Assembly (NCBI GenBank): GCA_937880875.1
Contig: CALGRI010000080.1
Coordinates: 1 to 43,472, forward strand
Length of the DNA: 43,472 nucleotides
Direction: 5' to 3'
DNA from: an uncultured Pseudomonadota bacterium
Lineage (GTDB): Bacteria; Desulfobacterota; Desulfobacteria; Desulfobacterales; Desulfobacteraceae
In this document: piece by piece, positions 8,139-17,552 of the stretch
Layout: the number at the start of each line of letters is the position of its first letter
Position numbering within the stretch: the first letter of the stretch is position 1
The notes under the pieces: generated by a model
What the model saw: only the letters and a program-made list of their open reading frames with translations
Database searches by the model: none
Told to the model about the DNA's origin: nothing
Position numbers and translations under genes: made by a program

Positions 8139-8176
8139 TTATTGATTTTTATACTGATTTTCATAAAAATCAATAA
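8139..8176. repeat. Perfect 14-bp inverted repeat beside the main sigma-54 promoter
   Basis: TTATTGATTTTTAT (8139-8152) is repeated perfectly in inverse orientation at 8163-8176, with a 10-bp spacer. Its right edge is one base from the -24 element. It could be an operator or a cruciform-prone element; no gene ends here, so it is not a terminator. Confidence 0.7.
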
Positions 8177-8192
8177 TGGCATAAGATTTGCA
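8177..8192 (+). promoter_or_regulatory. Sigma-54 promoter of the main catabolic operon
   Basis: TGGCATAAGATTTGCA: GG at 8178-8179 and GC at 8190-8191, ten bases apart, close to TGGCAC-N5-TTGC. The predicted start is near 8203, giving a leader of about 94 nt before the ATG at 8297. Confidence 0.75.
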
Positions 8193-8296
8193 AACTTATT
8201 TTTACTGATTTTTAAGTCCGAATTAGTGTTACACTTTAAAAAGGTCAAAAATGAACTTTTTGTTGCAGGACGGAGCCATAAAACGGAGGGTACCTT

Positions 8297-10432
8297 ATGA
8301 CATCTGAGTTATCAAAATTATTAGCACCTGAATCTGTAGCGATTATCGGGGTTTCTGAAAGCCCGACACGAATTGGAGGACGGTTATTCAAGTATCTGGC
8401 CAAACATGGATATAAAGGGGAACTGGCCCTGGTGAATCCAAAATATCAAGAACTCAACAATGTTAAATGTTATCCAACTATTTCAGATGTCCCCATGAAA
8501 ATAGATTGTGCCCTTGTTGCAGTACCGGGCAAATTTGTTCTACCTGTATTAAATGAATGTGCCGATAACAATGTGGGTTCTGCTGTTATTTTCAGCTCCG
8601 GGTTTGCCGAAATGGGTCATGATGGGAAAAAAGCCCAGGATAAACTCAAAGAACTGGCCAAAACAAAAAATATGAGAATCTGCGGACCAAACTGCATCGG
8701 ACTGGTTAATTTCAATGATAATACAGTGCTTTCTTTTTCACAGTTTTTGGAAACTGACTCCCTCATTCCGGGGAATATAGGATTTATTTCCCAAAGCGGT
8801 GCTTTGGGCGGGTCAATGGCCAACCGTGCCCAGGATAACTCTATCGGGTTAAGCTATTTTATTTCCAGCGGTAATGAGGCAGACCTTGAAGTATCTGATT
8901 ATATAAAACACCTGGTACTCCATGACAAAAATACAACGGTTATAGCAGCCGTCATCGAAGGGTTCAAGGATGGTACAAAATTTATAGAAGCGGCTGAACT
9001 TGCCCTTGAGCATGGCAAACCCATCATTGTTTTAAAAATCGGAGAGACCGAAGTCGGTAAAAAAGCTGCTGCTTCCCATACAGGCTCCCTGGCCGGCTCT
9101 GATTCCGTTATTGATGCCGTGCTGAACCAGAAGGGTGTTATCCGGGTCCGAAACTACGATGAATTGTTTCAAACCGCGTCCCTGTTTTCGAAAAACCGGA
9201 TACCAAAAGGGAACAGGCTCGGTATCCTGAGCAGTTCCGGAGGGGCGGGTATAATCATGGCAGATCTTTATACCAAACTAGGGCTTACTGTACCTGAACC
9301 ATCGAAAAAAACCATAGAGCTTGCTTCAAAAGAAATGGCTTCCTTTGGGCAGGTGGCCAACCCCTTTGATCTGACCGGTCAAATCTTTAGTGATCCTGAA
9401 ATGTTTAAACGGTGTTTTAATTATTTTATCAATGATGAAAACTTTGATATTATCCAGATCAACATGTCCATGGTTGCGGGACAAGGAAGTGTTAACAGGG
9501 CATTGCAACTGCTTGAAGTAGTTAAAGACAGCAAAAAACCCGTGGTTGCCTGGTGGGCTGCCGGTAGCTTGTCCGATCCTGGAATACAAATATTGAATAA
9601 GAGCGAAGTTGCATCTTTTAAGTCTCCGGACAGGTGTGCCGCCGCCGTAAATGCGCTGGTTAAATACCATCTTACTGTCCAAAAAGCAGCCGAAGAAACC
9701 AAAGATTGCGATACGCCTAATTTGTCAATTGATCGAAAGCTCGCAAAGAAAATACTGGATACGGCCGATACAAGCCTTAGTGAGCACGATAGTAAAGCAT
9801 TATTGGAACTTTACGGCATCCCCGTAACCAAAGAAAAAATAGTTAATTCTGTGGAAGATGCAGTCAATTTTGCGGAACAAGTCGGTTTCCCAGTGGTATT
9901 GAAAATTGATTCCCCTGACATCCTGCACAAAACAGAGGCAGATGTAATCAGGCTTGGTATTAATTCCCCAAAGGATATTGCAAAATCCTATGAAGAAATA
10001 ATGGACAATGCCACCCGTTATAATCCCGAGGCCAGGATTAACGGGGTGGCTGTCCAGGAAATGGTTATTGGCGGCACAGAAGTTATTGCCGGCATGTCTC
10101 AGGACCCTCAATTCGGCCCAATCATTGCTTTCGGACTGGGAGGAATTTTTGTCGAAGTATTAAAAGACATCTCTTTGCGCATTATTCCGCTATCAAAATC
10201 AGAAGCCAAAAAAATGGTACAGCAGATAAAAGGGTATCCTATTTTAGAGGGTGTGCGCGGCAGGTCCCGCGCTGATATTGAAGCTGTTGAAGATCTATTA
10301 TCAAGACTTTCCCGATTAACCGAAGACTGGAAAGATTATATTGCTGAGATTGATATCAACCCCTTGATCGTCCTTGACCAGGGCCGTGGCGTAAAAGCCC
10401 TTGATGCCCTTGTTGTTCTCAAGAAAAAATAA
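8297..10432 (+). CDS. ADP-forming acyl-CoA synthetase (fused alpha-beta)
   Basis: A 711-residue NDP-forming acyl-CoA synthetase. In order: a CoA-binding Rossmann domain (SVAIIGVSESPTRIGGRLF, residues about 10-130), a flavodoxin-like CoA-ligase part with ISQSGALGGSMANRA and the phospho-His H261 in ASHTGSLAGSD, then a C-terminal ATP-grasp domain (about residues 490-710; VGFPVVLKIDSPDILHKTEAD). It activates or releases an organic acid as its CoA ester with ATP/ADP. Length is normal for the fused form (about 700). It is the first gene of the long plus-strand operon, behind a strong GGAGG site and a sigma-54 promoter. It could activate the substrate or conserve energy from an acyl-CoA product; direction and substrate are not visible. 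Confidence 0.93.
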   Translation: MTSELSKLLAPESVAIIGVSESPTRIGGRLFKYLAKHGYKGELALVNPKYQELNNVKCYPTISDVPMKIDCALVAVPGKFVLPVLNECADNNVGSAVIFSSGFAEMGHDGKKAQDKLKELAKTKNMRICGPNCIGLVNFNDNTVLSFSQFLETDSLIPGNIGFISQSGALGGSMANRAQDNSIGLSYFISSGNEADLEVSDYIKHLVLHDKNTTVIAAVIEGFKDGTKFIEAAELALEHGKPIIVLKIGETEVGKKAAASHTGSLAGSDSVIDAVLNQKGVIRVRNYDELFQTASLFSKNRIPKGNRLGILSSSGGAGIIMADLYTKLGLTVPEPSKKTIELASKEMASFGQVANPFDLTGQIFSDPEMFKRCFNYFINDENFDIIQINMSMVAGQGSVNRALQLLEVVKDSKKPVVAWWAAGSLSDPGIQILNKSEVASFKSPDRCAAAVNALVKYHLTVQKAAEETKDCDTPNLSIDRKLAKKILDTADTSLSEHDSKALLELYGIPVTKEKIVNSVEDAVNFAEQVGFPVVLKIDSPDILHKTEADVIRLGINSPKDIAKSYEEIMDNATRYNPEARINGVAVQEMVIGGTEVIAGMSQDPQFGPIIAFGLGGIFVEVLKDISLRIIPLSKSEAKKMVQQIKGYPILEGVRGRSRADIEAVEDLLSRLSRLTEDWKDYIAEIDINPLIVLDQGRGVKALDALVVLKKK

Positions 10433-10443
10433 AAGGAGCCCTT

Positions 10444-10887
10444 ATGCTGATTTCAGAAACATTTAGTGTGGCCATACCAATAAAAATTTTATATGAATTT
10501 CTTCTTGATGCAAAACAAGTCGGGCTTTGTATCCCTGGATGTGAGAGTGTAGAAATTGTCGGGGAGAATGAATATGACAGTATTATAAAGGCAAAAGTGG
10601 GTATTATTTCAACAAAGTTTAAAGTCCGTACCTTGATAGAAGAAACCGTTCCAAATAGATTGATACGCACTGTCGGACACGGCAAGGAACAGAGGAACCT
10701 GGGACAATTTAAACAGAAAACCGAAATAAAGCTTAAAAGCTTGTCTGAAAATGAGACTGAAGTTTCCTACCAGTCAGAAGTTTCCATTGTGGGTCGTCTG
10801 GCAACCTTTGGAGACAGAATCATGAAATCAAAAGCAAAAACATTGGGTAAGGAATTTGCCGATGCAGTTAAATCCAAGTTAAAGTGA
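10444..10887 (+). CDS. coxG: CoxG-like SRPBCC-domain protein
   Basis: A 147-residue protein of the CO dehydrogenase subunit G (CoxG) family, one SRPBCC/START-like domain. Recognisable parts are the N-terminal FLLDAKQVGLCIPGCESVEIVG and the C-terminal GRLATFGDRIMKSKAKTLGKEFAD. CoxG proteins accompany molybdenum hydroxylase operons and are linked to membrane recruitment or assembly. It starts 11 bp after the synthetase, with AAAGGAG before the ATG, and directly precedes the first molybdenum hydroxylase genes, so it probably serves that enzyme. Confidence 0.88.
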   Translation: MLISETFSVAIPIKILYEFLLDAKQVGLCIPGCESVEIVGENEYDSIIKAKVGIISTKFKVRTLIEETVPNRLIRTVGHGKEQRNLGQFKQKTEIKLKSLSENETEVSYQSEVSIVGRLATFGDRIMKSKAKTLGKEFADAVKSKLK

Positions 10888-10936
10888 ACCAAGTTATATT
10901 AAAATAGGACCCGAAACGTGTAAGGAATATAATTTT

Positions 10937-11812
10937 ATGAATAACTTTGAATACTTTGCAGCAAGTGATGTAAAGGAAGCCTGTTCTTTACTCTCCCGGT
11001 ACGGAGAAGAAGCCAAGGTTCTCGCAGGAGGCCAATCCCTGGTCAGTATGATGAAACAAAGATTGGTCATGCCATCATACCTCATCGATGTAAAAGGAAT
11101 TTTGGAACTTGACTATATCCGGTACGATGAAAAGGAAGGGTTGAAAATCGGAGCATCGACCACACACCGGTCCATTGAAAAATCCCCCCTTATCAGGGAA
11201 AAATTTCCCATGTTGTCGGATATGGAACTCAATCTGGCATCAATGGCAGTAAGGAATTGGGCGACTGTTGGCGGTAACCTGTGCGGTGCTGATCCGGCCT
11301 CGGATCTTGCTCCTTGCCTCATGGCACTAGGAGCCCAGGTTACACTGGCCTGCGCAAGCGGGGAACGGATGGTATTGCTTGAGGATTTTATATTTGATTC
11401 CTTTGAAACTATGCTCAGGGAAGATGAAATAATGACTCAAATCCAGGTGCCGGCCAAAGCAGCCAGAAGCGGTGGGATCTACACAAAGTTTGCCCGGCGG
11501 GCCACGGATCTGGGTATTGCAAGTGTGGCAGCGCATCTAACCCTGGATGAGTCAGACCCGGACATGTGTAAAGATATTCGTATTGTTTTAGGGGCAGTTG
11601 ATACATATCCCCATCGATATAAACGAGCCGAGGATCTTATCAAAAAAAAGAAAATCAATGACGCTGTTATTGAAAAAGCGGCCCAGGCTGTTTTTGAAGA
11701 TTGCCAACCGACTTCTGATACAAACGGTACTGAGGAGTACAAGCGGGAAATAGCTCGTGTTCTGGTAATAAGGAATATCAAAGAAGCGATTGCCCGGGCC
11801 AGGTCTCTTTGA
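10937..11812 (+). CDS. Molybdenum hydroxylase FAD subunit (first set)
   Basis: A 291-residue medium subunit of the xanthine dehydrogenase/CO dehydrogenase family. The two FAD-binding motifs are present: AGGQSLVSMMKQRL (about residue 33) and TVGGNLCGADPASDLAP (about residue 111). The C-terminal domain (CO_deh_flav_C type) includes VLGAVDTYPHRYKRAE. It passes electrons from the Fe-S subunit to the final acceptor. TAAGGA precedes the start. It is followed by the 2Fe-2S and Mo subunits, giving the medium-small-large gene order. Confidence 0.93.
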   Translation: MNNFEYFAASDVKEACSLLSRYGEEAKVLAGGQSLVSMMKQRLVMPSYLIDVKGILELDYIRYDEKEGLKIGASTTHRSIEKSPLIREKFPMLSDMELNLASMAVRNWATVGGNLCGADPASDLAPCLMALGAQVTLACASGERMVLLEDFIFDSFETMLREDEIMTQIQVPAKAARSGGIYTKFARRATDLGIASVAAHLTLDESDPDMCKDIRIVLGAVDTYPHRYKRAEDLIKKKKINDAVIEKAAQAVFEDCQPTSDTNGTEEYKREIARVLVIRNIKEAIARARSL

Positions 11813-11906
11813 TTACAGAGCGCGGTTGCAGGATCATGTTTGACAAAAAAGATTAATTTTTTGATATTTTCTGAAAATTACAATACGGCAAAAGAGGAGA
11901 TTTAAT

Positions 11907-12383
11907 ATGGAGCGTATGAGTTTAACCGTCAATGGCGAGACCATTGAAACCCAAATTAATCCAGGAACAACACTGCAAAAATTTTTACACGATACCCTGG
12001 GATTAACAGGTACCAAAGAAGGCTGCGGCGAAGGATTGTGCGGATGCTGCACCGTGCGGGTAGACGGAAAAGCTGTTAAATCATGTATTATTCTTGCACT
12101 TCAAGTGAATGGGAAGAGTGTTCAAACAATAGAAGGGCTTGCCAAGGGAGAAACACTGGATCCGGTTCAAGAGGCATTTCTTGATCATGGTGCGTTTCAA
12201 TGCGGGTATTGCACACCCGGTATGATTATGACCAGCAGATCATTCCTGGATGAAAATCCCGCTCCATCAGAAAAAGAAATCAGATACGCCCTTTCAGGAA
12301 ACCTTTGCCGTTGCACCGGATACCATAAAATTGTAAAGGCTGTCCTCAGTGTTGACCCTAAAAAAGAAATAGTTGCCAAATAA
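11907..12383 (+). CDS. Molybdenum hydroxylase 2Fe-2S subunit (first set)
   Basis: A 158-residue small subunit. The N-terminal plant-ferredoxin-type cluster has KEGCGEGLCGCCTVRVDG and a fourth Cys shortly after (VKSC); the C-terminal cluster has QCGYCTPGM and GNLCRCTGY. Length is typical (about 155-165). AGAGGAG precedes the ATG. It is 93 bp from the FAD subunit, and its stop is 13 bp before the ATG chosen for the large subunit. Confidence 0.95.
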   Translation: MERMSLTVNGETIETQINPGTTLQKFLHDTLGLTGTKEGCGEGLCGCCTVRVDGKAVKSCIILALQVNGKSVQTIEGLAKGETLDPVQEAFLDHGAFQCGYCTPGMIMTSRSFLDENPAPSEKEIRYALSGNLCRCTGYHKIVKAVLSVDPKKEIVAK

Positions 12384-12396
12384 GGAGTTCTCACAC

Positions 12397-14838
12397 ATGA
12401 AAGTAAAAAATGAACATGAGTATAATAATGATTATGAATATATCGGAAAGCCTGAACGTAATGTAAACGGTGTGGAAAAAGTCACAGGAGCAGCAAAATT
12501 CTGTTCAGATATAGAGCGTTCCAGGATGCTTTACGGTAAAGTTAAACGAAGCCCCTACCCCCATGCCAGGATTATTTCCATTGATACCTCTAAAGCAAAA
12601 GTACTGCCGGGTGTCAAGGTGGTTATCGTGGGTGACGAAGAAACCGCCCCCCTTCGTTTTGGGGCCGGTGTTGCCGATGAATATGTTCTTGCCCGGGGTA
12701 AAGTGCTATATGTCGGGGATGCCGTTGCGGCTGTTGCTGCAGAAACCGAGGAGATTGCTGAGGCGGCTGTGGACCTCATAGAGGTGGAATACGAGGAACT
12801 TACCCCTGTGTTTGACGGTGATGAGGCTTTCAGCCAAAATCCGCCTGCTATTCTTCATGAAGATTTGAAAAATTATACCACGATTCGATCAGTCCCGCCA
12901 AGGTATGCAGACAAGCGTCCCAATGTTTTTAACTACTTCAGGATCAGACGGGATTACGACAAAAATGCATTCAAAGATGCAGACATTGTTCTGGAGAACC
13001 GGTTTGAAGTGGCCATGATCCATCATGTCCAGATGGAACCGCATTGCGGGGTTGCCGAAATTGACGGGACAGGAAGACTCACGGTAACAGGAACAACGTC
13101 AAAACCTTATGGCATGCACCGGGATATTTCCGAATCAAGAAGGATGCCGTCATCCACTGTAAGAGTCATTGTTCCCACCCATGTGGGCGGCAGCTTTGGG
13201 GGCCGCGAGCCAAAGGCGGAACAGATTGCTGCCTCACTGGCTCTTGCCCAGAAAGGGTTTCCCAAACGGCCTGTTAAAATGTGGCTTACAAGAGAGGAGC
13301 AGCTGATGACCAGCACAACCCGGGCGAGATATATTGTAGAAATCAAGACCGGTGCCAAAAAAGACGGGACATTGGTGGCCAATGAAATGACAACCATTCT
13401 TGTGGGCGGGGCATACGCAGGGACTGGCTATCTGACCGCAAGAAACGGCTCTTTTGGACCTGCTGCAAATTATAAAATCCCTCATTTTAAACTGGATGCC
13501 TACGGCGTTTATACCAATCAGCGAATGGCAGGTGCATTCCGTGGGTTTGGAAATGCTGAAACGCTTTGGGGTATGGAATGTAATATGGACATGATCGCCG
13601 AAAAATTAAACATAGACCCTTTAGAATTCAGACTCATGAACTGTACTGATGAGGGGGATTTGAATGCTTTTCAGGAAAAAATGCACAGCGTTGGCGCAAA
13701 AGAATGTCTTCAGGCTGCGGCCCGGGACATTGAATGGGGAAAGAAACCTGAAAGCCCAAAAGAACCCTACTTAAAAATGGGTAAAGGCATAGCCCTTGGT
13801 AACAAATATAGTCTTGTACCGACTGCCTCGGCATGCTTTGTTAAAGTGCACCCGGACGGAAGGGTAGAATTAAGGACCAGTACTGTAGAGCTCGGCCAGG
13901 GATCAAATACCATCTTTTCCCAGATGATTTCGGAAGAATTCAAAATCCCGGTTTCAAAAGTTAGGGTCTTGAATCCAGATACTGATTGTACACCATTTGA
14001 CCTGGGTACTGCCTCGAGCCGCTCTACATTTAATATGGGCAATGCCATCCGCAAGGCATGTGCAGATGCAAAAAAACAATTGTTTGAAATTGCAGCCAAG
14101 GAACTTGATGTTTCTGTAGATCTTCTTGTAACTGCCCAATCCAGAGTTTTTGTAAAAGATGATCCGGAAAAAAGCCTTGATATCAGTGAATTATTCATTC
14201 CCATGGTTATCGGCGGTTATACCTTAAAAGAAGGTGGAGAAATCCTTGGTAAAGCAACTTATTACCTTCCCGGGGTCATGCCTGACCCCGAGACAGGCAA
14301 ATCATCAAGGCCGGCATCATTTTATATGTTTGTTGCCCAGGCTGCTGAGGTTGAAGTCGATATCCAGACCGGTAAAATCAAGGTAACAAAGATGGTAACG
14401 GCAAATGACTGCGGAAAAGCCATGAACCCGATAATGGTTGAGGGTCAACAGGATGGCGGAGTTCTCAGCATGGGAATCGGAAGCGCCTTGCTTGAGGAGG
14501 TTATTGTAGATAACGGTGTCATGCTAAACCCACAGTTTGCTGATTACAAAATTCCCACAACACTGGACTGCCCAGATTGTGACAATTATAAGTCTGCCAT
14601 TATCGAAACAGCCCATAGGGAAGGCCCTTGGGGGGCTAAAGGTGTTGGAGAAGGTACAATGGTATCAAGTGCACCTGCTATTGCCAATGCTATCTACGAT
14701 GCCATTGGTATCAGGTTCCATGAGATCCCCATTACCCCTGAAAAAGTTCTTGCAGCATTAAAGGAAAAAGAAAAATCAGGGAGGGCTACATTCGGAGGAA
14801 ACCATGATAAACGACTTTCAGATATGGAAAACAAATAA
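12397..14838 (+). CDS. Molybdenum hydroxylase molybdopterin subunit (first set)
   Basis: An 813-residue large subunit binding the molybdenum cofactor. Family motifs: GGSFGGREPKAEQIAASLAL, GAFRGFGNAETLWGMECN, the ELGQGSNTIFSQM loop and the C-terminal GAKGVGEGTMVSSAPAIA with the catalytic Glu. The Cys-containing AYRCSFR loop of true CO dehydrogenase is absent (GAFRGFG here), so this is probably a ring or N-heterocycle hydroxylase that adds a water-derived oxygen. I chose ATG 12397 because TAAGGAG ends nine bases earlier; an upstream TTG (12373) in the same frame overlaps the previous gene and lacks such a site. The substrate is unknown. Confidence 0.93.
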   Translation: MKVKNEHEYNNDYEYIGKPERNVNGVEKVTGAAKFCSDIERSRMLYGKVKRSPYPHARIISIDTSKAKVLPGVKVVIVGDEETAPLRFGAGVADEYVLARGKVLYVGDAVAAVAAETEEIAEAAVDLIEVEYEELTPVFDGDEAFSQNPPAILHEDLKNYTTIRSVPPRYADKRPNVFNYFRIRRDYDKNAFKDADIVLENRFEVAMIHHVQMEPHCGVAEIDGTGRLTVTGTTSKPYGMHRDISESRRMPSSTVRVIVPTHVGGSFGGREPKAEQIAASLALAQKGFPKRPVKMWLTREEQLMTSTTRARYIVEIKTGAKKDGTLVANEMTTILVGGAYAGTGYLTARNGSFGPAANYKIPHFKLDAYGVYTNQRMAGAFRGFGNAETLWGMECNMDMIAEKLNIDPLEFRLMNCTDEGDLNAFQEKMHSVGAKECLQAAARDIEWGKKPESPKEPYLKMGKGIALGNKYSLVPTASACFVKVHPDGRVELRTSTVELGQGSNTIFSQMISEEFKIPVSKVRVLNPDTDCTPFDLGTASSRSTFNMGNAIRKACADAKKQLFEIAAKELDVSVDLLVTAQSRVFVKDDPEKSLDISELFIPMVIGGYTLKEGGEILGKATYYLPGVMPDPETGKSSRPASFYMFVAQAAEVEVDIQTGKIKVTKMVTANDCGKAMNPIMVEGQQDGGVLSMGIGSALLEEVIVDNGVMLNPQFADYKIPTTLDCPDCDNYKSAIIETAHREGPWGAKGVGEGTMVSSAPAIANAIYDAIGIRFHEIPITPEKVLAALKEKEKSGRATFGGNHDKRLSDMENK

Positions 14839-14855
14839 TCGATAAGGACCAGGTA

Positions 14856-15743
14856 ATGGCATACCAGGAAACAGTCTCAGTCGCCTGTGTTAATTTTTGC
14901 CCCGAATGGGGAGACAAGGCAGCTAATTTGTCAAAAATTAAGGCCTTTTCAAAACAGGCGGCAGATCAGGGCAATAATATTATCATTTTCCCGGAACTTG
15001 CCCTTACCGGCTATGAATGCGGTGAGATGACTGATCCAGATGGCAAATCCTGTGGTATGCATAAAAAAATGGCTGAGACGATTCCAGGACCTAGCACTTG
15101 CGAGATCAAAGACCTGGCCCGAAAACTGGATGTTTATATTATTTTTGGAATGCCGGAAAAAGATATAACCCACCCGGACATCCTTTATATTTCATCGGTT
15201 ATTGTTGGTCCTGAAGGGCTGTTGGGCACCTATAGAAAACTGCACCTTGCCCCTCTGCCCCGGTTTACAGAGAGTCTTTGCTTTACACCGGGAAATGAAA
15301 TCCCGGTCTTTGAAACCCGGTACGGGACCATTGGTATTCTCATCTGTTTTGATTTTTACTTTTACCCTGAACTGGCACGGATTATGGCCCTGAAAGGGGC
15401 TGATTTGCTTGTAAATACCTCGGCCAGCGCCACAGGTCCCGGCAAACCTTACTTCATCGTACAGCAGACCGGAAGCCGGGCAACGGAAAACTGTGTCTAT
15501 GCCGCCAGTGCAAACCTGGTCGGAAAGGAGCGGTCAAACTCTTATTATGGACACAGCGTTATTGCAGGCCCCCTCACCCCCAGGCCGGCCTTCATTTTTG
15601 CCGAGGGGGGGGAAACCGAAGAAATCGTCAGTGCCACACTCAGTTTAAAAAAACTTCGTGTCCGAAAAGAACAGCTCAATTGGCAAAAAGACCGTCAAAC
15701 TGAATTGATTAACGCAGAACTTGCCCGTTTAAAGAATAATTGA
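14856..15743 (+). CDS. Carbon-nitrogen hydrolase (nitrilase superfamily amidase)
   Basis: A 295-residue cytoplasmic amidase-type enzyme. The Glu-Lys-Cys triad is visible: E47 in FPELALTGYE, K128 in YRKLHL and C164 in ILICFDFYFYPE. Members hydrolyse amides, N-carbamoyl compounds or nitriles. Within this operon it pairs naturally with the dihydropyrimidinase-like enzyme at 20840, as in pyrimidine breakdown, where ring opening is followed by amide or ureide hydrolysis; here it may hydrolyse an amide formed after heterocycle opening (inference). AAGGACC lies before the ATG, 17 bp after the large subunit. A run of eight G lies inside the gene at 15605-15612. Confidence 0.88.
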   Translation: MAYQETVSVACVNFCPEWGDKAANLSKIKAFSKQAADQGNNIIIFPELALTGYECGEMTDPDGKSCGMHKKMAETIPGPSTCEIKDLARKLDVYIIFGMPEKDITHPDILYISSVIVGPEGLLGTYRKLHLAPLPRFTESLCFTPGNEIPVFETRYGTIGILICFDFYFYPELARIMALKGADLLVNTSASATGPGKPYFIVQQTGSRATENCVYAASANLVGKERSNSYYGHSVIAGPLTPRPAFIFAEGGETEEIVSATLSLKKLRVRKEQLNWQKDRQTELINAELARLKNN

Positions 15744-15828
15744 ATTGGTTTAATTGATTTTGAAACCTTGGAACGCTTATCAAAGATAAAATGACATAGT
15801 AACCGTCATAAATAAAGGTTGTTTAAAC

Positions 15829-17538
15829 ATGAAAAACAAAGTTGTCAGTATACGCCAGGCGATTGAGGAACATATAAAGCCGGGAATGGCCCTGTACATA
15901 GGTCTTGAGGCCGGAGCCGCAGCCCGGGAGCTTGCCAGAACATTCTGGGGCAAAAAAGCAGACTTCACACTGATCATGAACATGATAGGCGGACACCACG
16001 CCCTAAGCCTGATTCATGGCCAACTCGTGAAAAAACTGATTTTTACCAACTGTGCCGATATTTTTCCAAGACCCTATCCCAATCCTGTTATCCAAAGGGC
16101 TTTTAAAGAAAAAACCATTGAACTTGAAAACTGGTCCATGCTCTCTTTGATCCAGGCTTTGCAGGCTGGTGCTTTAAATCTTCCCTATGCAGTGACACGT
16201 TCAATTATCGGCAGCAGCCTGGCCCAGGAGAACTCTGATTCCTTTAAGATTGCCGACGACCCTTTTGGAACGGGTGAAAAAATAGGCCTTATTAAAGCTT
16301 TGAACCCGGACATTTCTATCATTCACGGATGGGCTGCAGACCCCCAGGGTAATTTGATCATGGCGGCTCCACCCAGGGATGCATGGGGGGCTAAGGCAAG
16401 CCGCAAAGGTATCATCGTCACTGTGGAAAAACTGGTGTCCGAGGATTTCATCAGAAAACATTCCATGCTGGTCAAAATCCCGGGTAGCCTTGTCAATGCT
16501 GTGTGCGTAGCTCCCAGGGGAGCTCATCCCCAAAACCTGAATGCTCAGAGCCTGCCTGAATTTGAAGGGTATGGCCTGGACAAAGAATTTCTTAAAACGC
16601 TTAGAAAGGCAAGTGAAAATGCAGAAACTCTGGAGCAATGGGTGCAAGAGTGGGTCCTTGAAGGAGGCACCCATGAAGAATACCTGGCCAAGCTGGGATT
16701 GCAGACCAATAGTTCACCACCCAATTCTCTTAAGGACAATCCGGCCATGGTGATTGAAACCAATGGAATAATTGAAAACAGGGAAGAAAACCCTCCCACA
16801 CCCAGCGAGCATGCAATTATTGCAGGGGCTCGGGAAATCAGGGATTTGATCTTAAAAAACAATTATAAAACCATGTTTGCCGGGATAGGTATATCAGGTC
16901 TGGCAGGCTGGTGTGCCTATTATTTATTAAAAGAACAAGACTACCACATTGATCTGATTGCAGGCGGTATCGGCTATCAGCCTTGTCCGGGAGATCCCCT
17001 GCTCATCAGTCCTGCCAACATGGCCACCGCAAAAATGATTTCCGACAGTTTTGACGTGCACGGTGTCAGTGCCGGCGGAATCAACAGCGGCTGCATTGGC
17101 GTCCTGGGGGCCGGGCAACTGGACAAAGAAGGCAATATCAATTCCACAGTTATCAGAAACACGTCCAAGGGGGATATTTATCTTTCAGGCGCAGGTGGAG
17201 GTAATGACATTGCAAGCGTAACCAGGGAAGTCGTGATCGTCGCTGTCCAGAGGGCCAACCGCCTGGTTGAAAAGGTGTCTTATATCACCTGTCCGGGTAC
17301 GCGGGTTGGCACCCTTGTTACCAATGAAGGCGTTTATGTAAAAAATGGCACGGATTTTGTGCTTAAGGGATATTTTCCAACACCAGACTCTTCTTTTGAA
17401 GAAAGAATCAATGAAATTAAAGAAACCTGCGGATGGGCGCTTCGAACCTTACCGCGAATGGAAATACTGGCTTCTCCGACCCAGGAGGAACTGAACCTGG
17501 TACGATCTTTTGATCCTGAAAAAGTGTTTATCAAATAA
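15829..17538 (+). CDS. Fused GctA/GctB-type CoA-transferase homologue, possibly IpdAB-like hydrolase
   Basis: A 569-residue fusion of two class I CoA-transferase domains. Residues about 1-290 resemble GctA/IpdA (MIGGHHALSLIHGQLVKKL, then APPRDAWGAKASRKGI). Residues about 330-569 resemble GctB/IpdB (MFAGIGISGLAGW and GVLGAGQLDKEGNINST). In transferases of this class the beta part has a catalytic Glu in an E-(A/S/N)-G motif; the matching place here reads LIAGGIG, with Ile377 where Glu is expected. Loss of this Glu is known for IpdAB, which hydrolyses a carbocyclic ring as a CoA ester. The protein may therefore be a ring-opening hydrolase and not a transferase (inference). It follows the amidase by 85 bp. 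Confidence 0.8.
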   Translation: MKNKVVSIRQAIEEHIKPGMALYIGLEAGAAARELARTFWGKKADFTLIMNMIGGHHALSLIHGQLVKKLIFTNCADIFPRPYPNPVIQRAFKEKTIELENWSMLSLIQALQAGALNLPYAVTRSIIGSSLAQENSDSFKIADDPFGTGEKIGLIKALNPDISIIHGWAADPQGNLIMAAPPRDAWGAKASRKGIIVTVEKLVSEDFIRKHSMLVKIPGSLVNAVCVAPRGAHPQNLNAQSLPEFEGYGLDKEFLKTLRKASENAETLEQWVQEWVLEGGTHEEYLAKLGLQTNSSPPNSLKDNPAMVIETNGIIENREENPPTPSEHAIIAGAREIRDLILKNNYKTMFAGIGISGLAGWCAYYLLKEQDYHIDLIAGGIGYQPCPGDPLLISPANMATAKMISDSFDVHGVSAGGINSGCIGVLGAGQLDKEGNINSTVIRNTSKGDIYLSGAGGGNDIASVTREVVIVAVQRANRLVEKVSYITCPGTRVGTLVTNEGVYVKNGTDFVLKGYFPTPDSSFEERINEIKETCGWALRTLPRMEILASPTQEELNLVRSFDPEKVFIK

Positions 17539-17552
17539 TTAAGGAGACCTAC

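Noticed and set aside
10937-14838. Aerobic CO dehydrogenase (coxMSL)
   Set aside because: The AYRCSFR active-site loop is replaced by GAFRGFG in the large subunit; the operon content also points to ring catabolism.
15605-15612. G8 run as a frameshift site in the amidase gene
   Set aside because: The frame stays intact on both sides and protein family similarity continues, so no present frameshift is needed.
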